A DNA stretch of 64,000 nucleotides from Iris pallida (lineage: Eukaryota; Streptophyta; Magnoliopsida; Asparagales; Iridaceae). The notes beneath the pieces are model-generated. The model was not told the origin of the DNA. It saw nothing but the letters and a program-made list of their open reading frames with translations, and made no database searches. Positions 45,318 to 56,131 of this stretch are shown piece by piece. The stretch is taken from contig JANAVB010003400.1 of assembly GCA_029216955.1 (NCBI GenBank), positions 16,440,868-16,504,867 of the forward strand, in the 5' to 3' direction. A program made the translations under genes and the position numbers. Each line of letters starts with the position of its first letter. Positions within the stretch are counted from its first letter, which is position 1.

Positions 45318-48300
45318 TGTAAAACCCATTTTTTCTTAAAAAAAAAAGAAGAAGAACGAGCAAAGCCCAACCCGACCCCTAACTCATTCACTCACCTGAC
45401 CCCCTCACCCACGTTTCCATCTCTCCCCTTCCCTCATTTTCTCCCTAAAATTCCTCACCAGCACCAACACTCCCTATACCCGATCACCACTTCCCATTCT
45501 TTTCCCCCTTTTTAGCAACTCATCACCACTACTTCACAACCAACTCCCTCAACTTCCTCTTCTTCTCAAAGCACCAGCATCATCATCTCACTCTCTCTCC
45601 CTTTCACTCCAGACCTGTATCACCACCCCCATCTCACCGTTCCCCCGGCCGACTCCCCCGTCGGCCGCCTTCTCGCGGACCCCGGTCGAACCCGCGTCCC
45701 TTGCTACCTCCCGGCCGCCCGCTCGGCCTCGCGTCCGTCCGCGGCCGACGCCACCACCGGCGCCCCGTTGCGTGCCTTGCGGCCCGCCGCCGTCCGGTCC
45801 CCCGTACGACCCTACCGACCGGAACCCTTTCCGGAGGACCCCCGCAACTCCGCCTCCCTGGACCCCCGCGGCCCAGATCCGGTCGACCCGTTGTCCGCAC
45901 GCTCCCCCGGAGACCCGATCTTGCTGTCTCGCGGCCCTCCTCTCTGTCCGCGATGTCCCTCGTAGATCTGCCCCATTGGCCCAGACCCGTGCCCGGCAGC
46001 CCCTCTTCCGGCCCTCCGCCTCCGGCCCCGTGGCCGCCGTGCCCCTGTCCAGCGCCCCCTCGTCGCCCGTGGATCTGCCTCCCGTCGATCTCGATCGATT
46101 TCTCGCTGTCAGCGCATTTTCCCGTGACCCGCGGCCTCCCTTGCGCTTTCCGCGACTGGACAACGCCTCTCGTGCGTTCTCTTCGCTGTTCGCGCACCCC
46201 ACGACGCTGTCAGTGGCTTTCGTAGCGCATCGTGACTCTGTCCAGAGCACCTGAGATATAATTCCGTGTCCGTGAGCCTCCGTGCGGATTCTTTTTCCTA
46301 TTTTTGCATCTGAGAGCTCTAGCCGAGCACCCGAGGTATAATTCTGTGACCCTGTGTCCCCCGTAGATAGTCTGTGATGACGTGGTCCCGATCCTGTTTC
46401 GGGAATCGGTATTTTGAAATATTATTGCTTTTGGGTGATACGTAGATTATCGGTTACGTCGCGGCGTATTTTCTATTTTTGGATATATTGTGCTGTGGTT
46501 GGCTTTTGGGTTAGATATTCATTTTTGGGTTGGTATTTAGTGATCCCTGGTTTGGGATATTTATTTGTGTTGCGGATTAGCATCGTCCCAGGATTGAGTT
46601 GTCCCATTTACAGAGGAGGTGCTGCCAAAATTTTTGAAAAGGTTTTCAAAATAAAAGTATTTAATTAAATTTAGTAAATTAGTAAATAAAAATCTAATTT
46701 TCAAATCCGGTCCTTGAAAACGATTTACAAATTTTTGTTGGCTTTAAACGTGGATTTTTGTGAGTTGTATCCCATGTTAGACGATGACCGCATCGGTCGG
46801 ATGAGCCACGGCGAAACGCAAATACTACAGGGTTTCCTGCATGTTGAGGCAATAGCCAGCAACATAAGATTGCATGACCAAGTCTGAGATGCCCTATTTT
46901 CTATAATTTATATTTAAATTGTATTTTTCTTTAGAACTTGTTACTGGCCTTTAGTATTTTGGGTGCAGGACCTCGGCCTCCTGAATAGACCGCTTCCCGG
47001 CATTCAGAGCTCACCAGCAACTTCTAATATTTAATTAATTTATGTAAATAAGTTGTAAGGGCATAAGCCCAGTATTTTTATTTATTTTCTGTGACCCTGT
47101 ATTATGTAGTATAGATTTTACTTTCTTTCTGAGTTGGTATCGCGTACCTAGACGAGTAACTATAAAACGGATATTAATTATTTTTGTATAAAATTAATAA
47201 GGATTTCTCACACTTAATTTTAAATAAATAAAATATTGGTAAGTTAACAAGTTCATGTTTTATCACTAGAAACAATATAGTTTTATATATATATATATAT
47301 TATAAAAATACAAAGATTTGCCAATCAACCTATAAATGCTATCTTCTCCAATTAAATCAAGTAACCAGTTTATTCAATTAAATGATAACCAATGTATCTT
47401 GTGACGTTAGACAAATTTTGGTAGATTAAATTAAATAACTTAAAACCTAACTAGGGTCTGTTTCTAGAAATTGCAACTAGCACACCTAGATATGGTTTCT
47501 TCTATGGTTCTAAGTCAGGGTTCTCAATTGTAGAGTTTTGAGGACGCATTTGACTTTCTCCCCGGAACCGACATCCTGTTCCAATCATTAACAAAGGCAA
47601 GATTACGGTTATGCTATCTTATATTTTATTTAGTAATTGTCAAGTTGCATGTTTAAACCATATTGCTACACGGAACCCTCTCCTAGGGTTCAAATATTGA
47701 TTGATGTTGATTATAGGGATATTGGGAGAATAGTGTAGCGTTTATGACCAATACCCCTCATATTGCATATTGTTATTGTGCGAGCTTACCCCTCTTACAC
47801 ACGGGTATAAGTCGTATCGCGTCGCTAGGATGCTATTGTACAACCCAAGCCAGTCATAGACGTTACATATTCAAATCACATTGTTTCAAGAATTAAATTG
47901 TTAAATTTCTGGAAAATATTGTTTCAACTGTTTAGCTTGCACTTTTCTATTATTATTTGAATTGTGTGGTGCATATTCGTACTTGTCCCCTCCTGACTGG
48001 AGACCAACATTTTTAGGTGACATTGAGGATGCTGAGCTATTGTACAATAGCTACTATGACCCGGAGCTTTATCCTGCGGTGTTACCAGAGTCCCCATTGG
48101 AGGATGCAGATCCTGAGGCCGATGAGCCGACCATTTAGCTAGTTATTTTTCAGTTAGCTAATTTTATTGTATTGGAGTTTACAAATTTTGATTTCATTAT
48201 TTTATTTCAGTACTTTCAGTTTCAGTTTTTGCTTTTCAATTGTTGAATAAAAAGTTTTAAAATTTCTGTATATTCAAGTTGTGATAAATGTATAAATATT

Positions 48301-48404
48301 GTTATGAATACCTGCATATAGAACAGCTTATTGCCGCCGTCTCACAACGATGCAGGCTGAGCATGATCCAGTTCGACCCAATAATTTAAGATCGGGTCGT
48401 GACA
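45318..48404 (+). mobile_element. Element N 3' LTR
   Basis: It starts TGTAAAACCC and ends GGGTCGTGACA, about 3.09 kb. It is collinear with the 5' LTR at roughly 95% by-eye identity, apart from microsatellite length. A GC-rich block lies at about 45640-46225. Confidence 0.92.
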
Positions 48405-48409
48405 AGACA

Positions 48410-50242
48410 TCTAGGAATTCTGCTATCAGGTGATGAGGGTGTCCGAAATCTTCTGTGATGGAGGTGTAGGAGACACACTCCATGCTCTCTGGTGCTCGAG
48501 CTACCTTAAACTTAGGTTCTCCAGGTGGACTAAAGATAACACAACCCCGATAAAAGTCTATCAGGGCGTGTTGCTTGCTCAGCCAGTCTATTCCCAACAG
48601 TACATCGTAATTAGGGAGAGGCATAACTAGAAGGGGTACTAGGAAGGTATGACCTGAGATGGTGATGAGACAGGTGCAAGTTTCTGGGATAGGGATAGGT
48701 CCCCCTCCGGTCATTACTCTACAGATCATCCTACTACACCCTACATCTATATGGTATGTAACAATAAAATCTGATGATATAAAACTGTATGATGCTCCAG
48801 AATCAGATAAAGCTAAAGCCGGTGCGAATGTAATAAAATGGCACCTACGATGACATCTCCTTCAGTTTCTGGCTCTACTTCTGGCTCCTCAACGGCCAAG
48901 GAAAAAGCTTGCTCGTCCCTGTGCTGGTTGTAGCACTGTTGCTGGATAGGTAGTGGACCTTTCTGCTGTCTAGCTCCAGCTCTATTGAATATAGTAGGAC
49001 AGTCCCTGACCTAGTGCGTGGCAGACCCACAAACAAGGTAGTGTCCCAACTTCTTCCTACAGATCTCCGCTGTGTGCCCGGGCCTCTTGCAGTAGGTACA
49101 GTTGGTTGTCTTCAATTGGTTCTGCTGGGGTGCTCTGTGCTGCTGTTGATGGTGAGGGGACCTGTTGTTGTTGTTGTTGGGCCTCTTGAAGTTGCCCTGG
49201 TGGTTGCTGCTGGATCCTGGGTGCTCTCTCTTAGTTCGAGTAGATGAACTGGCCTCTACATCTTGGGCCACCTTCAGCATCTTGTCGTATGTTCTCGCTC
49301 CATTGGCGGCAACCATGGTGTGGATTTTTTCCCACAGTCTATGCTGGAACTTCTAGTCACGCTCCACTGGGACTGCTACCAGACGGGGTACAAACCTGCC
49401 GAATCGGTTGAACTCGGCTACATACTCTTCTATGGTACGATCTTCTTGGTTCAAGTCATTAAACTGTCTTCCCATGGCTTCTAGGGCAGCTTCTGGGAAG
49501 AACTTCCTCTTAAACTGCTTCTTGAATGAACGCCAGGAGGTTCCTCCAGTCTGGAATCTGGGCTCGTTCTTGTACCATATATTGGCGAGATCCCGAAGCT
49601 GTAGAGCTACAGCCTCTACCATAAGGTCGGGTAGGATTCGAGCAATGTTGAGGAGTCGCTCCATGTCATCCAACCATTCGTCTGCGTATATGAGGCCTTC
49701 AGTTCCCTTGAAAGGCCGCGGATCCATCTTCTTGAAGCTTTCAATGTCTCCAACTTTCTCCTTAATAATAAACTGCCAGTCATAATAATATTTCTCTAAT
49801 AAAATATAAAACATATCAATTTCACTTATCTTACCTTGACAGGCCTCGGTTCAGTCTGTGTTGAGTCTAGCGCTGTCATGGCGACATTATGGTCATTCTC
49901 CATACCCTCCATCATGATCGCGGTCTGTTCGCGATTTGCTTCTGTTTGAGCCCTCTGGGCCTCAAGTACTCCTCGTAGCAAGCCTACGACCTCGGCGGGG
50001 TCCACTGGTACTGGTGGAGCAGCTGGAGGATTCACGTCAATAATTGAGAGTATGGGCCTCGGGGGAATCGGTGCAGCTGCATATACAGTGGAGGTGTATA
50101 CGGCATGAGGAGTCCGTGCAGCACGAGGACAGGTAGTGGGCTGCACCAGAGAGGGGTCTGATTAAGCCTGAGTAGGGGTATTCCCGGAGGAAGAAACCTC
50201 TTCGTCAGTAGGCCCAGAGCGAGTCATCTTCCCTTTCGCCAT
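48410..50242 (-). pseudogene. Element G gag and protease (segment 1)
   Basis: The likely Gag start is the minus-strand ATG at 50242 ('MAKGKMTRSG'), with a stop at about 50162 and then an open stretch 50146-49826. The Gag core is open at 49814-49353: 'DPRPFKGTEG', 'ADEWLDDMERLL', 'ANIWYKNEPRF', 'FKRKFFPEAALEA' and 'TIEEYVAEFNRFGRFVP'. The nucleocapsid knuckle 'CTYCKRPGHTAEIC' is a perfect CX2CX4HX4C (about 49100-49060). The protease has 'DSGASYSFIS' (about 48775-48806) and 'LPNYDVLLGIDWL'. The frame runs to 'EFLDV', where element N enters. Stops and shifts separate the open pieces. Confidence 0.93.
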
Positions 50243-50499
50243 CTTCTGAAAGGTTTGGGTACAATCATAAACAAGGTAGCCTATAGGACTATAAGCAAGC
50301 AAAAACAGATATTTAAATAGATAATTTTGGCCCAATATTGTAACAGGGTGAATATAAACTAGGTGTTCTAGTTGTTTCTAGAGTTTGTTTTCCTAAAGTT
50401 TCTATGCATAGGTCAAATTACAGGACTGCATGCTGGTCTAGACTAAGTTGACTAGACCAATTTACAGAACTTGACCTGTATGGGCCGCCACTAAAAATA
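50243..50499 (-). other. Leader of element G with primer-site-like block
   Basis: Directly after the 5' LTR end (minus strand) comes TATTTTTAGTGGCGGCCCAT, then a leader related to that of N ('TTGCTTGCTTATAG'). The block AGTGGYGGCCCATRCAGG is shared by G and N, and nearly by M. It is in the primer-binding position, but it does not match the common tRNA-Met site and I cannot assign a tRNA. Confidence 0.7.
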
Positions 50500-52855
50500 T
50501 GTCACGATCCGATCCCAATGTAATGGGTCCAGTCGGATCATACCCAGCCTGCACCGTTGTGAGACGATGGCAGTAAGCTATATCAAGCAGTGAACACAAG
50601 CAGACAAAAACTAAAGAGGAAAAAGATAACATTTTATTAAATGTGGGAAATGGTCTGAAATGAAAATACAAACAAAACAAGTATTCAAATATTATATTGG
50701 TCTTTATTACAACTAAAAAGAAAATAAACTAAACCAATGGCACATCTATAGTTCTGGGGCTCCCTGGTCAGGTTCAGCTACCTCGTCAGGGTTCGGACCA
50801 GGTCCGTAGAAAGGGCTAAAGATGAGATCCTCGTCGTCGCAGTCACCTAAAAATGTTGGTCTCCAGTCAGGAGGGAGAAAGAACATATTTTCACATCTAA
50901 CATTCTAAGATAATAATAAATGAATGCAAGACAGTTTAAAAAGCATATATATTTTTACTAAATAATAATAAAAGATAGCAGCCAATATTCCAGAAGCTAC
51001 AATGATGTAATTTATAATAGTGTTTTTGAGTATATAACAGAATCTGTGACCGACTGGATAGAGACAATATGTATACTAGCATTCTGGCCAAAACGATAGT
51101 ATACGGTACGGCTCAACCCCTTGTGTGGTAGGGATTAGCGCGAGAGAGGCAATCGGTAAACAATGGCTTTGGTCACAGATGTTATACTACTCTTCCAATC
51201 AATCCCCGAGTCAATGAGTCAATGAGGCAATCAATCAATCCATCCATCGATGTGGAGTCCGAGAGGGATCCACTGTGAATCATTGTCACTACAATACATG
51301 ATTCTACTGATAAAGTACATTTAATTATTAAATAAAATACAAACATGAAAGATATGAAACTTGTCTTAGTTGTATCATCGGTGTGGAAAACAACGGCTAA
51401 AAAGGTGTCGACTAGGGTTCAGGGATCCGAACCTACATTAACATAAATCTGTCCTTAGAATTTATTCCAAGATTGGCTAATAAGGCCACTAACGTAAATC
51501 TACGCTAATTATAAACATTTGCCGTTTTATTAGAGAAAATAATAATTTAAATATGTAATATTTTGGTAAAACTATTTTACTAGTATTTTGTAAATAAGGC
51601 AGAGAATAATGTATTTTTGGAATATTATCAAAGTAGTAGCGATTTTTATCATACATTATTTTAATAGGAAAATATCGCGTAAAACTCGTAATTATTAGAA
51701 AACTAATTTAATTATTTTCTAAATAACATTTACGAAATATCTTACTAATACTATTTATTTACTAAGGACAATCATTTATAAAACTCATTTTAGTAAAATT
51801 ATGGTTTTATTACAAAATATACGCTATTAATTCTAGTATTCAATCCATAAACTTATTTAGCAGAATTAACGGTTAATAATATGAAAAATACACATTTTTA
51901 CTTAAAACATAATTATATATGGTTTTTTTGGCTATAATATTATTTCTTATATAAAATACATTTTTGCTATATAATTACTATTTTGAAGCTAAATTATCAA
52001 TTAATGAGAATAATGAAATTATAGTTAAAGTAACCTACTACGACATTAATCATAATTTACGTAGTCGAATTCTAACCATTAATCTAACAATTTAGCGATA
52101 ACATCTAATTAATACTAATAATTATTATCGAACTAAATAGGAAACTATTAAACTAACTATCCTGGAACAGAAATGGTTCTGTGAAACCAACAGAGGGTTG
52201 CAGGGTTTACCGAAGGTTGTGATGAAGTACCGAGGGGATGCCTCGGACTCGGAATGCACGCGGCCCGGCACGGCACGGACACGAGCATGCGGATGGTGGG
52301 ACAACGGCGGAAACCGCTGCTGGTGCACGCGGGGGCGCACGGAGGGCGCTGCGGGGGGTCGCCGCAGGGCCGTTGCCGGCACGGCGGAGCCGTGCGTGCG
52401 GCTACGACAGAGGGGTTGCCGGCGGTCGCAGAGGGCGGCGACGGTCGTTCGGGTCGGTCGGGGTGCTGCGTAAATGGGGCAAGAGCAGTGTCAAAGCGGC
52501 CGGGATATCGCGGGGAGTGCGGGAATGGCTTCAGTTTCGGAAATGGAGGAGCGAAAAAGAAGATATGGGGATTTTGTGAAGGTGGGAGGGAGAAAAACTC
52601 TGTGATGCTTCTGTTGGTGGAGAGGGTTTTTGAGTTAAACTCTACGTGAGTTCCAGATCCGGTTGGGGGGGAGGGGGTGTGTGTGCAGGACCAGGAGAGA
52701 GGGGGTACGTGGGTTGAATGGGTGTCATTGGTTTCGGGTTGGGCTTGGGTTTGGGTAGCTAGGTATTGGGCTTAAGTACTAACAAAGCAATGGGCTCACA
52801 ATTATAATTAATAAAACATGAATAAAATAAATACACAAAAGTTATGAGCTTCACA
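50500..52855 (-). mobile_element. Element G 5' LTR
   Basis: On the minus strand it runs TGTGAAGCTC (52855) to ...GGATCGTGACA (50500), 2356 bp. The U3 side from about 52305 matches the left LTR of G closely. The U5 side matches element N and window positions 1-722 instead, for example the 'CCTCCTGACTGGAGACC' block and the terminal 'CTGCACCGTTGTGAGACG' region. It lies next to the G leader and gag, so it is in the correct place for a 5' LTR. Confidence 0.88.
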
Positions 52856-52984
52856 GCAAGAGACAAAAAGCACTTTATTCAAACACATTTTGGAAAGTCT
52901 CACTTGTTGCAAGTGCATTGAAACTCAACATGCTGTAAGTGATACTTTTCACTTTCAAAGAGTTACCTCTATCCAAACAGCCCC
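52856..52984. mobile_element. MITE half interrupted by element G (right part)
   Basis: It begins where the G LTR ends and closes with CTATCCAAACAGCCC, the inverted counterpart of the left start at 4509. There is no clear target duplication around G, so it remains possible that the two halves come from different MITE copies. Confidence 0.45.
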
Positions 52985-53094
52985 CAATCCAATATAAGAT
53001 TCTATGTATTGACTTTATTCCCCTTCACTTAACTCCTCCTCATTTAACCTCACTTAACTCTGCTTATTTTTTCCCTCAATCCAAGCATACCCTA
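52985..53094. mobile_element. MITE-like element, right fragment
   Basis: It ends in CTCAATCCAAGCATACCCT, the inverse of the terminus at 4054. It also contains 'CACTTAACTC' motifs that mirror 'GAGTTAAGTG' words in the left copy. Confidence 0.5.
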
Positions 53095-53129
53095 GAAGAG
53101 AGTTGGAAAAATGACGTAGAGTAACTTTT

Positions 53130-53296
53130 CTTAGTTTCAATTATGTCCAAAATTTTCAAGTGTTACAACTTGTATTCTAAAAAGTATATTAACTAAATTG
53201 GATTCAAAAAGCATTAGAACATAAATCTTATCAGTCCCATCAACTTTATTTTTTACTAGCCTATATAATTATAAGATTTTAGTACTGCTATACACA
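53130..53296. repeat. Flanking direct repeat X, right copy
   Basis: The same ~170-bp sequence as 3881-4052 and in the same direction, immediately outside the right MITE fragment. Confidence 0.75.
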
Positions 53297-54252
53297 GAAG
53301 TGTAGAAAGTTATTTATGATTATTTAATGTTTTCTTATTTATGTCTCCTAGCTTCTCAAATCTTATTCATGTATTTAATCATTTAAATAATAAAACCTTT
53401 ATGGTTCCTAGATGTTAATGCACAAGAAAGATGATTAACCTTAATAATTCCCCATCCCCCTCTTTCCCATGTAGAATTTGTAGAAAGTTGGATTTTGATC
53501 GTAGACTGGCCTCTATTTACTATTATTCCACTCTAAAATTATACTCTCCTCTGATGATACTACACCATCGCTCCTCAAAATTAGTTCTCCTACAATATCC
53601 AACCACCAACAACATCTCCATTCCTCTCTTCCCCTGAAAGAAGCCCACCCGAGATTCGGATCCAGAATCCGACCCGATATGCTCTCGACTCGATCCAATT
53701 TGGTATTTACTTGTTTTATTTCTAATCTAGGCAACTAGATTCCTATTACATATTTCATTTCATTCCCCTCTCCATCTTTTAGTAATTTGATTAAATAACT
53801 ATTTCTGGTTTTTGTTTGTATCATTTCTATATGTAATCTGTGTATCATTTCTATATGTAATCTGTGTATCATTTCTATATGTAATCTGTGTGTTAGTGCA
53901 GTGATTTTTTTTAATTTCTTTCTAATAACTAAGCTTTTTTTTTCTTGGTATATAACTTTTTAGTCAAATTGTAATGAGGTTGCAACAATTTACTCAATGA
54001 TGTGCTAAAGAGTTCATCTCCAAGTTGGATAGTACTAGCAATGTGTTTCGGGAAGACACGAATATCAAATTTTATAATAAATTTTGGCGAAACTTAATTT
54101 AGTCATGAATGTCAGTAGCAAATGATCGTTACATGTTTACGTCCAAGGTTCCACATGTCGGTTACGATATCAGAAGATACAGCTCTCTATAGCAGGGCCG
54201 GCACGTGGGTAAGTTCGGAAAGAGCTCGGACTTGGACAACTCTCCTTTTCCC
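53297..54252. other. Noncoding DNA with a 24-bp triplication
   Basis: No gene was recognised. At 53818-53890 a 24-bp unit (ATTTCTATATGTAATCTGTG core) is repeated three times without change. A C-rich stretch at 53570-53690 could be transcribed leader, but nothing confirms it. Confidence 0.5.
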
Positions 54253-54255
54253 TAA

Positions 54256-54679
54256 GAGCATCTCCAACCCTATTGTCTTGTTTTGTGTTGTGAATCCTAT
54301 GTGGCATGAGACATAAGACAATGTTTTTCCTGTGTGGCAAGATGGCATTCACACAAGACAATGAGATAAAAATATGTTCTCCAATGCAAAAGTTTGAGAA
54401 TACAATAAAATTACTTTTTTTTTCAACTTCCAAGACAACTTTTTCACTTCTTCTTTTATATATATTTTTATATTCATTATTGATGATGTGGACATAAAAT
54501 TGTGAAGTGCATTGTCTAGATCTAGACAACCAACTTCACATTCTCCTTGTCATGTCATTGCCATGTCAACTTCACAATTTATTTCACATTTGCATTTGAG
54601 AAGTACTTTTGAAAAAAATGCTTGTCATTCCTATGTGGCAACCATTTTTTCCAAACTCACAATAGGGTTGGAGATGCTC
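54256..54679. mobile_element. Tourist-type MITE (PIF/Harbinger-like)
   Basis: Perfect terminal inverted repeats start GAGCATCTCCAACCCTATTG and end with the inverse. They are flanked by the 3-bp target duplication TAA (54253-54255 and 54680-54682). At 424 bp, AT-rich and without coding capacity, this is the standard form of a Tourist MITE. It would be moved by a PIF/Harbinger transposase elsewhere in the genome. Confidence 0.92.
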
Positions 54680-54688
54680 TAAGGCTGG

Positions 54689-54736
54689 AAAAGGAAAGGA
54701 AAGGAAAGGAAAGGAAAAGAAAAGAAAAGAAAAACT
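54689..54736. repeat. (GGAAA)n / (GAAAA)n microsatellite
   Basis: About nine pentamer units, changing from GGAAA to GAAAA, directly downstream of the Tourist MITE. Confidence 0.9.
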
Positions 54737-55129
54737 AAAGTAAACTCTCCAAAGCCCAATGACCAGGCTACCAGCCCACCACTAAGTCTCCACCAGTAGA
54801 CAGCCCTGTGATCTATTTCCAAATCCCTAAACCGATCTCTCTTTCTTCTCCTCCTCTGGCTGAAACACACCGATCCCTCTTTCTTCTCCTCCTCTGGCTC
54901 TGAAGAAACACACCGGTCAGTTTCTTTTTTTAATAAGACTCTTCCTCAGATTTATCTACATTAACCGTCGAGAAGGCGTTAAGAGCTCCAGTTCCCTATT
55001 TCTTTAAAGCCAAATCAGTTTTGTAAGACAGTGAGACTAACAAAGGAACAAATATGAGTGAATTGTTGCAATGATTTACCGATTGATATTGATCAAGAGA
55101 TGAAGCTAATTTGCAACTATTCACCGAAA
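54737..55129. other. Leader-like noncoding stretch with a short duplication
   Basis: A pyrimidine-rich segment with 'TTTCTTCTCCTCCTCTGGCT' present twice (54841-54860 and 54880-54899) and 'AAACACACCG' after each. The composition resembles plant 5' untranslated sequence. It could be a distant leader exon of the MUSTANG gene 6.8 kb downstream, but no splice evidence links them. Confidence 0.35.
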
Positions 55130-55682
55130 CTCTAATAGGAAACTGCCTGTACTTACCCATAAGAAGGGCTGAAACCAATTCTGGATACCGATACTTCGAA
55201 CCTTGCTTCAAAAGATACCCTCTGATCATGATGCAGTCAACCTTTTATATTTTATTCTATGAACGGCATCCTTCTCACTCTTCCTCATATTGAATGATTC
55301 ATCCTAAATATCAAATATATCACTCGTAGTAGGTCTCTTGTTCATCAATTTGGAAGCCTCTTTTTTTTCTTTTCGACTTTTGATTGAAAATATTTTGGTT
55401 TCACCTTACTATTGGAATCTTGTAGGTTTCAAAGTTTCTATGTACATTCAATTTTCCAAGTTAACCCATTCTTTACTCTTACCAAGAAACACAATGTTCA
55501 TTGCCAAATATCATATCCTCTGAAACCTTATCATGAATATTCCTAGGTGAGGTGCTTCAGAACATGTAAGGTGAGGCACCCTTTGTGCGGCGCGCTCGCC
55601 AAGTGGGCCTCATAGTGAGCATCATGCCCAGTTGAGGTGTGCCTCAAGCATATGCTGCTTTATGTTTTCTTACTACCAATCA

Positions 55683-56063
55683 AGGTTCTAAATGGTGGTA
55701 GGGGGGGTCTGCAGTGGAGAGAGTCCGCCGGTCGATACATTTTGAACATTTTTTTATATACTATTTTATCACTGTTATTTGCATAATATGCATATTTTAA
55801 GGGTGTTCCATGCATAACTAAGTAGCTAGAAAAAAAATTAAATTTTTTTTAGTTTTGTAAAAGTGAACCATAGGTCCATAATGCTTACAAAATCTTTTTG
55901 TCCAAAATATCTTGTTAAGTATTGCTCTGCCTAGGCGCCTAACTATGCTGCCTCACCTCCGCGTATGCCGTCAATCTCCGTTGGCCGCCTACTCCACCGT
56001 CACCGAAAAGCGGTGCTGAGAGAGACTACCTACTGCCTAGGCGGCCGCCATTTCAAACACTGC
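55683..56063. mobile_element. Probable Mutator-type MITE
   Basis: The flanks CTACCAATCA (55673-55682 and 56063-56072) are identical over ten bases; nine (TACCAATCA) is the usual Mutator target length. The ends are imperfect inverted repeats: AGGTTCTAAATGGTGG on the left, and CCGCCATTTCAAACACTGC on the right, which reads GCAGTGTTTGAAATGGCGG inverted. No coding capacity. Confidence 0.65.
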
Positions 56064-56070
56064 TACCAAT

Positions 56071-56072
<2 letters not shown>

Positions 56073-56128
<56 letters not shown>
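56073..56128. repeat. (TA)n microsatellite
   Basis: About 27 TA units directly after the right target copy of the probable Mutator-type MITE. Confidence 0.95.

Positions 56129-56131
<3 letters not shown>

Larger units (their letters stand above)
38809..48404 (+). mobile_element. Element N: gypsy LTR element without recognisable gag-pol
   Basis: LTRs at 38809-41945 and 45318-48404 surround 3.37 kb of internal DNA. The target duplication AGACA (38804-38808 and 48405-48409) is exact, and the site lies inside G's pol just after the protease. It is inserted in the opposite orientation to G. The leader after the 5' LTR is recognisably related to the leader of G, and the U5 sides of the LTRs are alike, but U3 is unrelated. 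N is probably a nonautonomous relative of G-type elements. Confidence 0.93.
4777..52855 (-). mobile_element. Element G: Ty3/gypsy chromovirus-like retrotransposon carrying nested insertions
   Basis: This is a minus-strand LTR element whose own sequence totals about 9.7 kb once N, M and C are subtracted. On the minus strand it reads: 5' LTR (52855-50500), leader, gag with a CCHC knuckle, protease, RT, RNase H, integrase, chromodomain-like tail, polypurine tract, 3' LTR (7114-4777). The gag-pol order and the C-terminal tail fit the Del/Tekay type of plant chromoviruses. Pol is broken at 48404/38809, 37673/26966 and 26462/8436. In each case the reading resumes at the expected residue on the other side. 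The outer 5-bp flanks (ACTTT and GCAAG) do not match, and the two LTRs differ outside U3. Confidence 0.9.
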
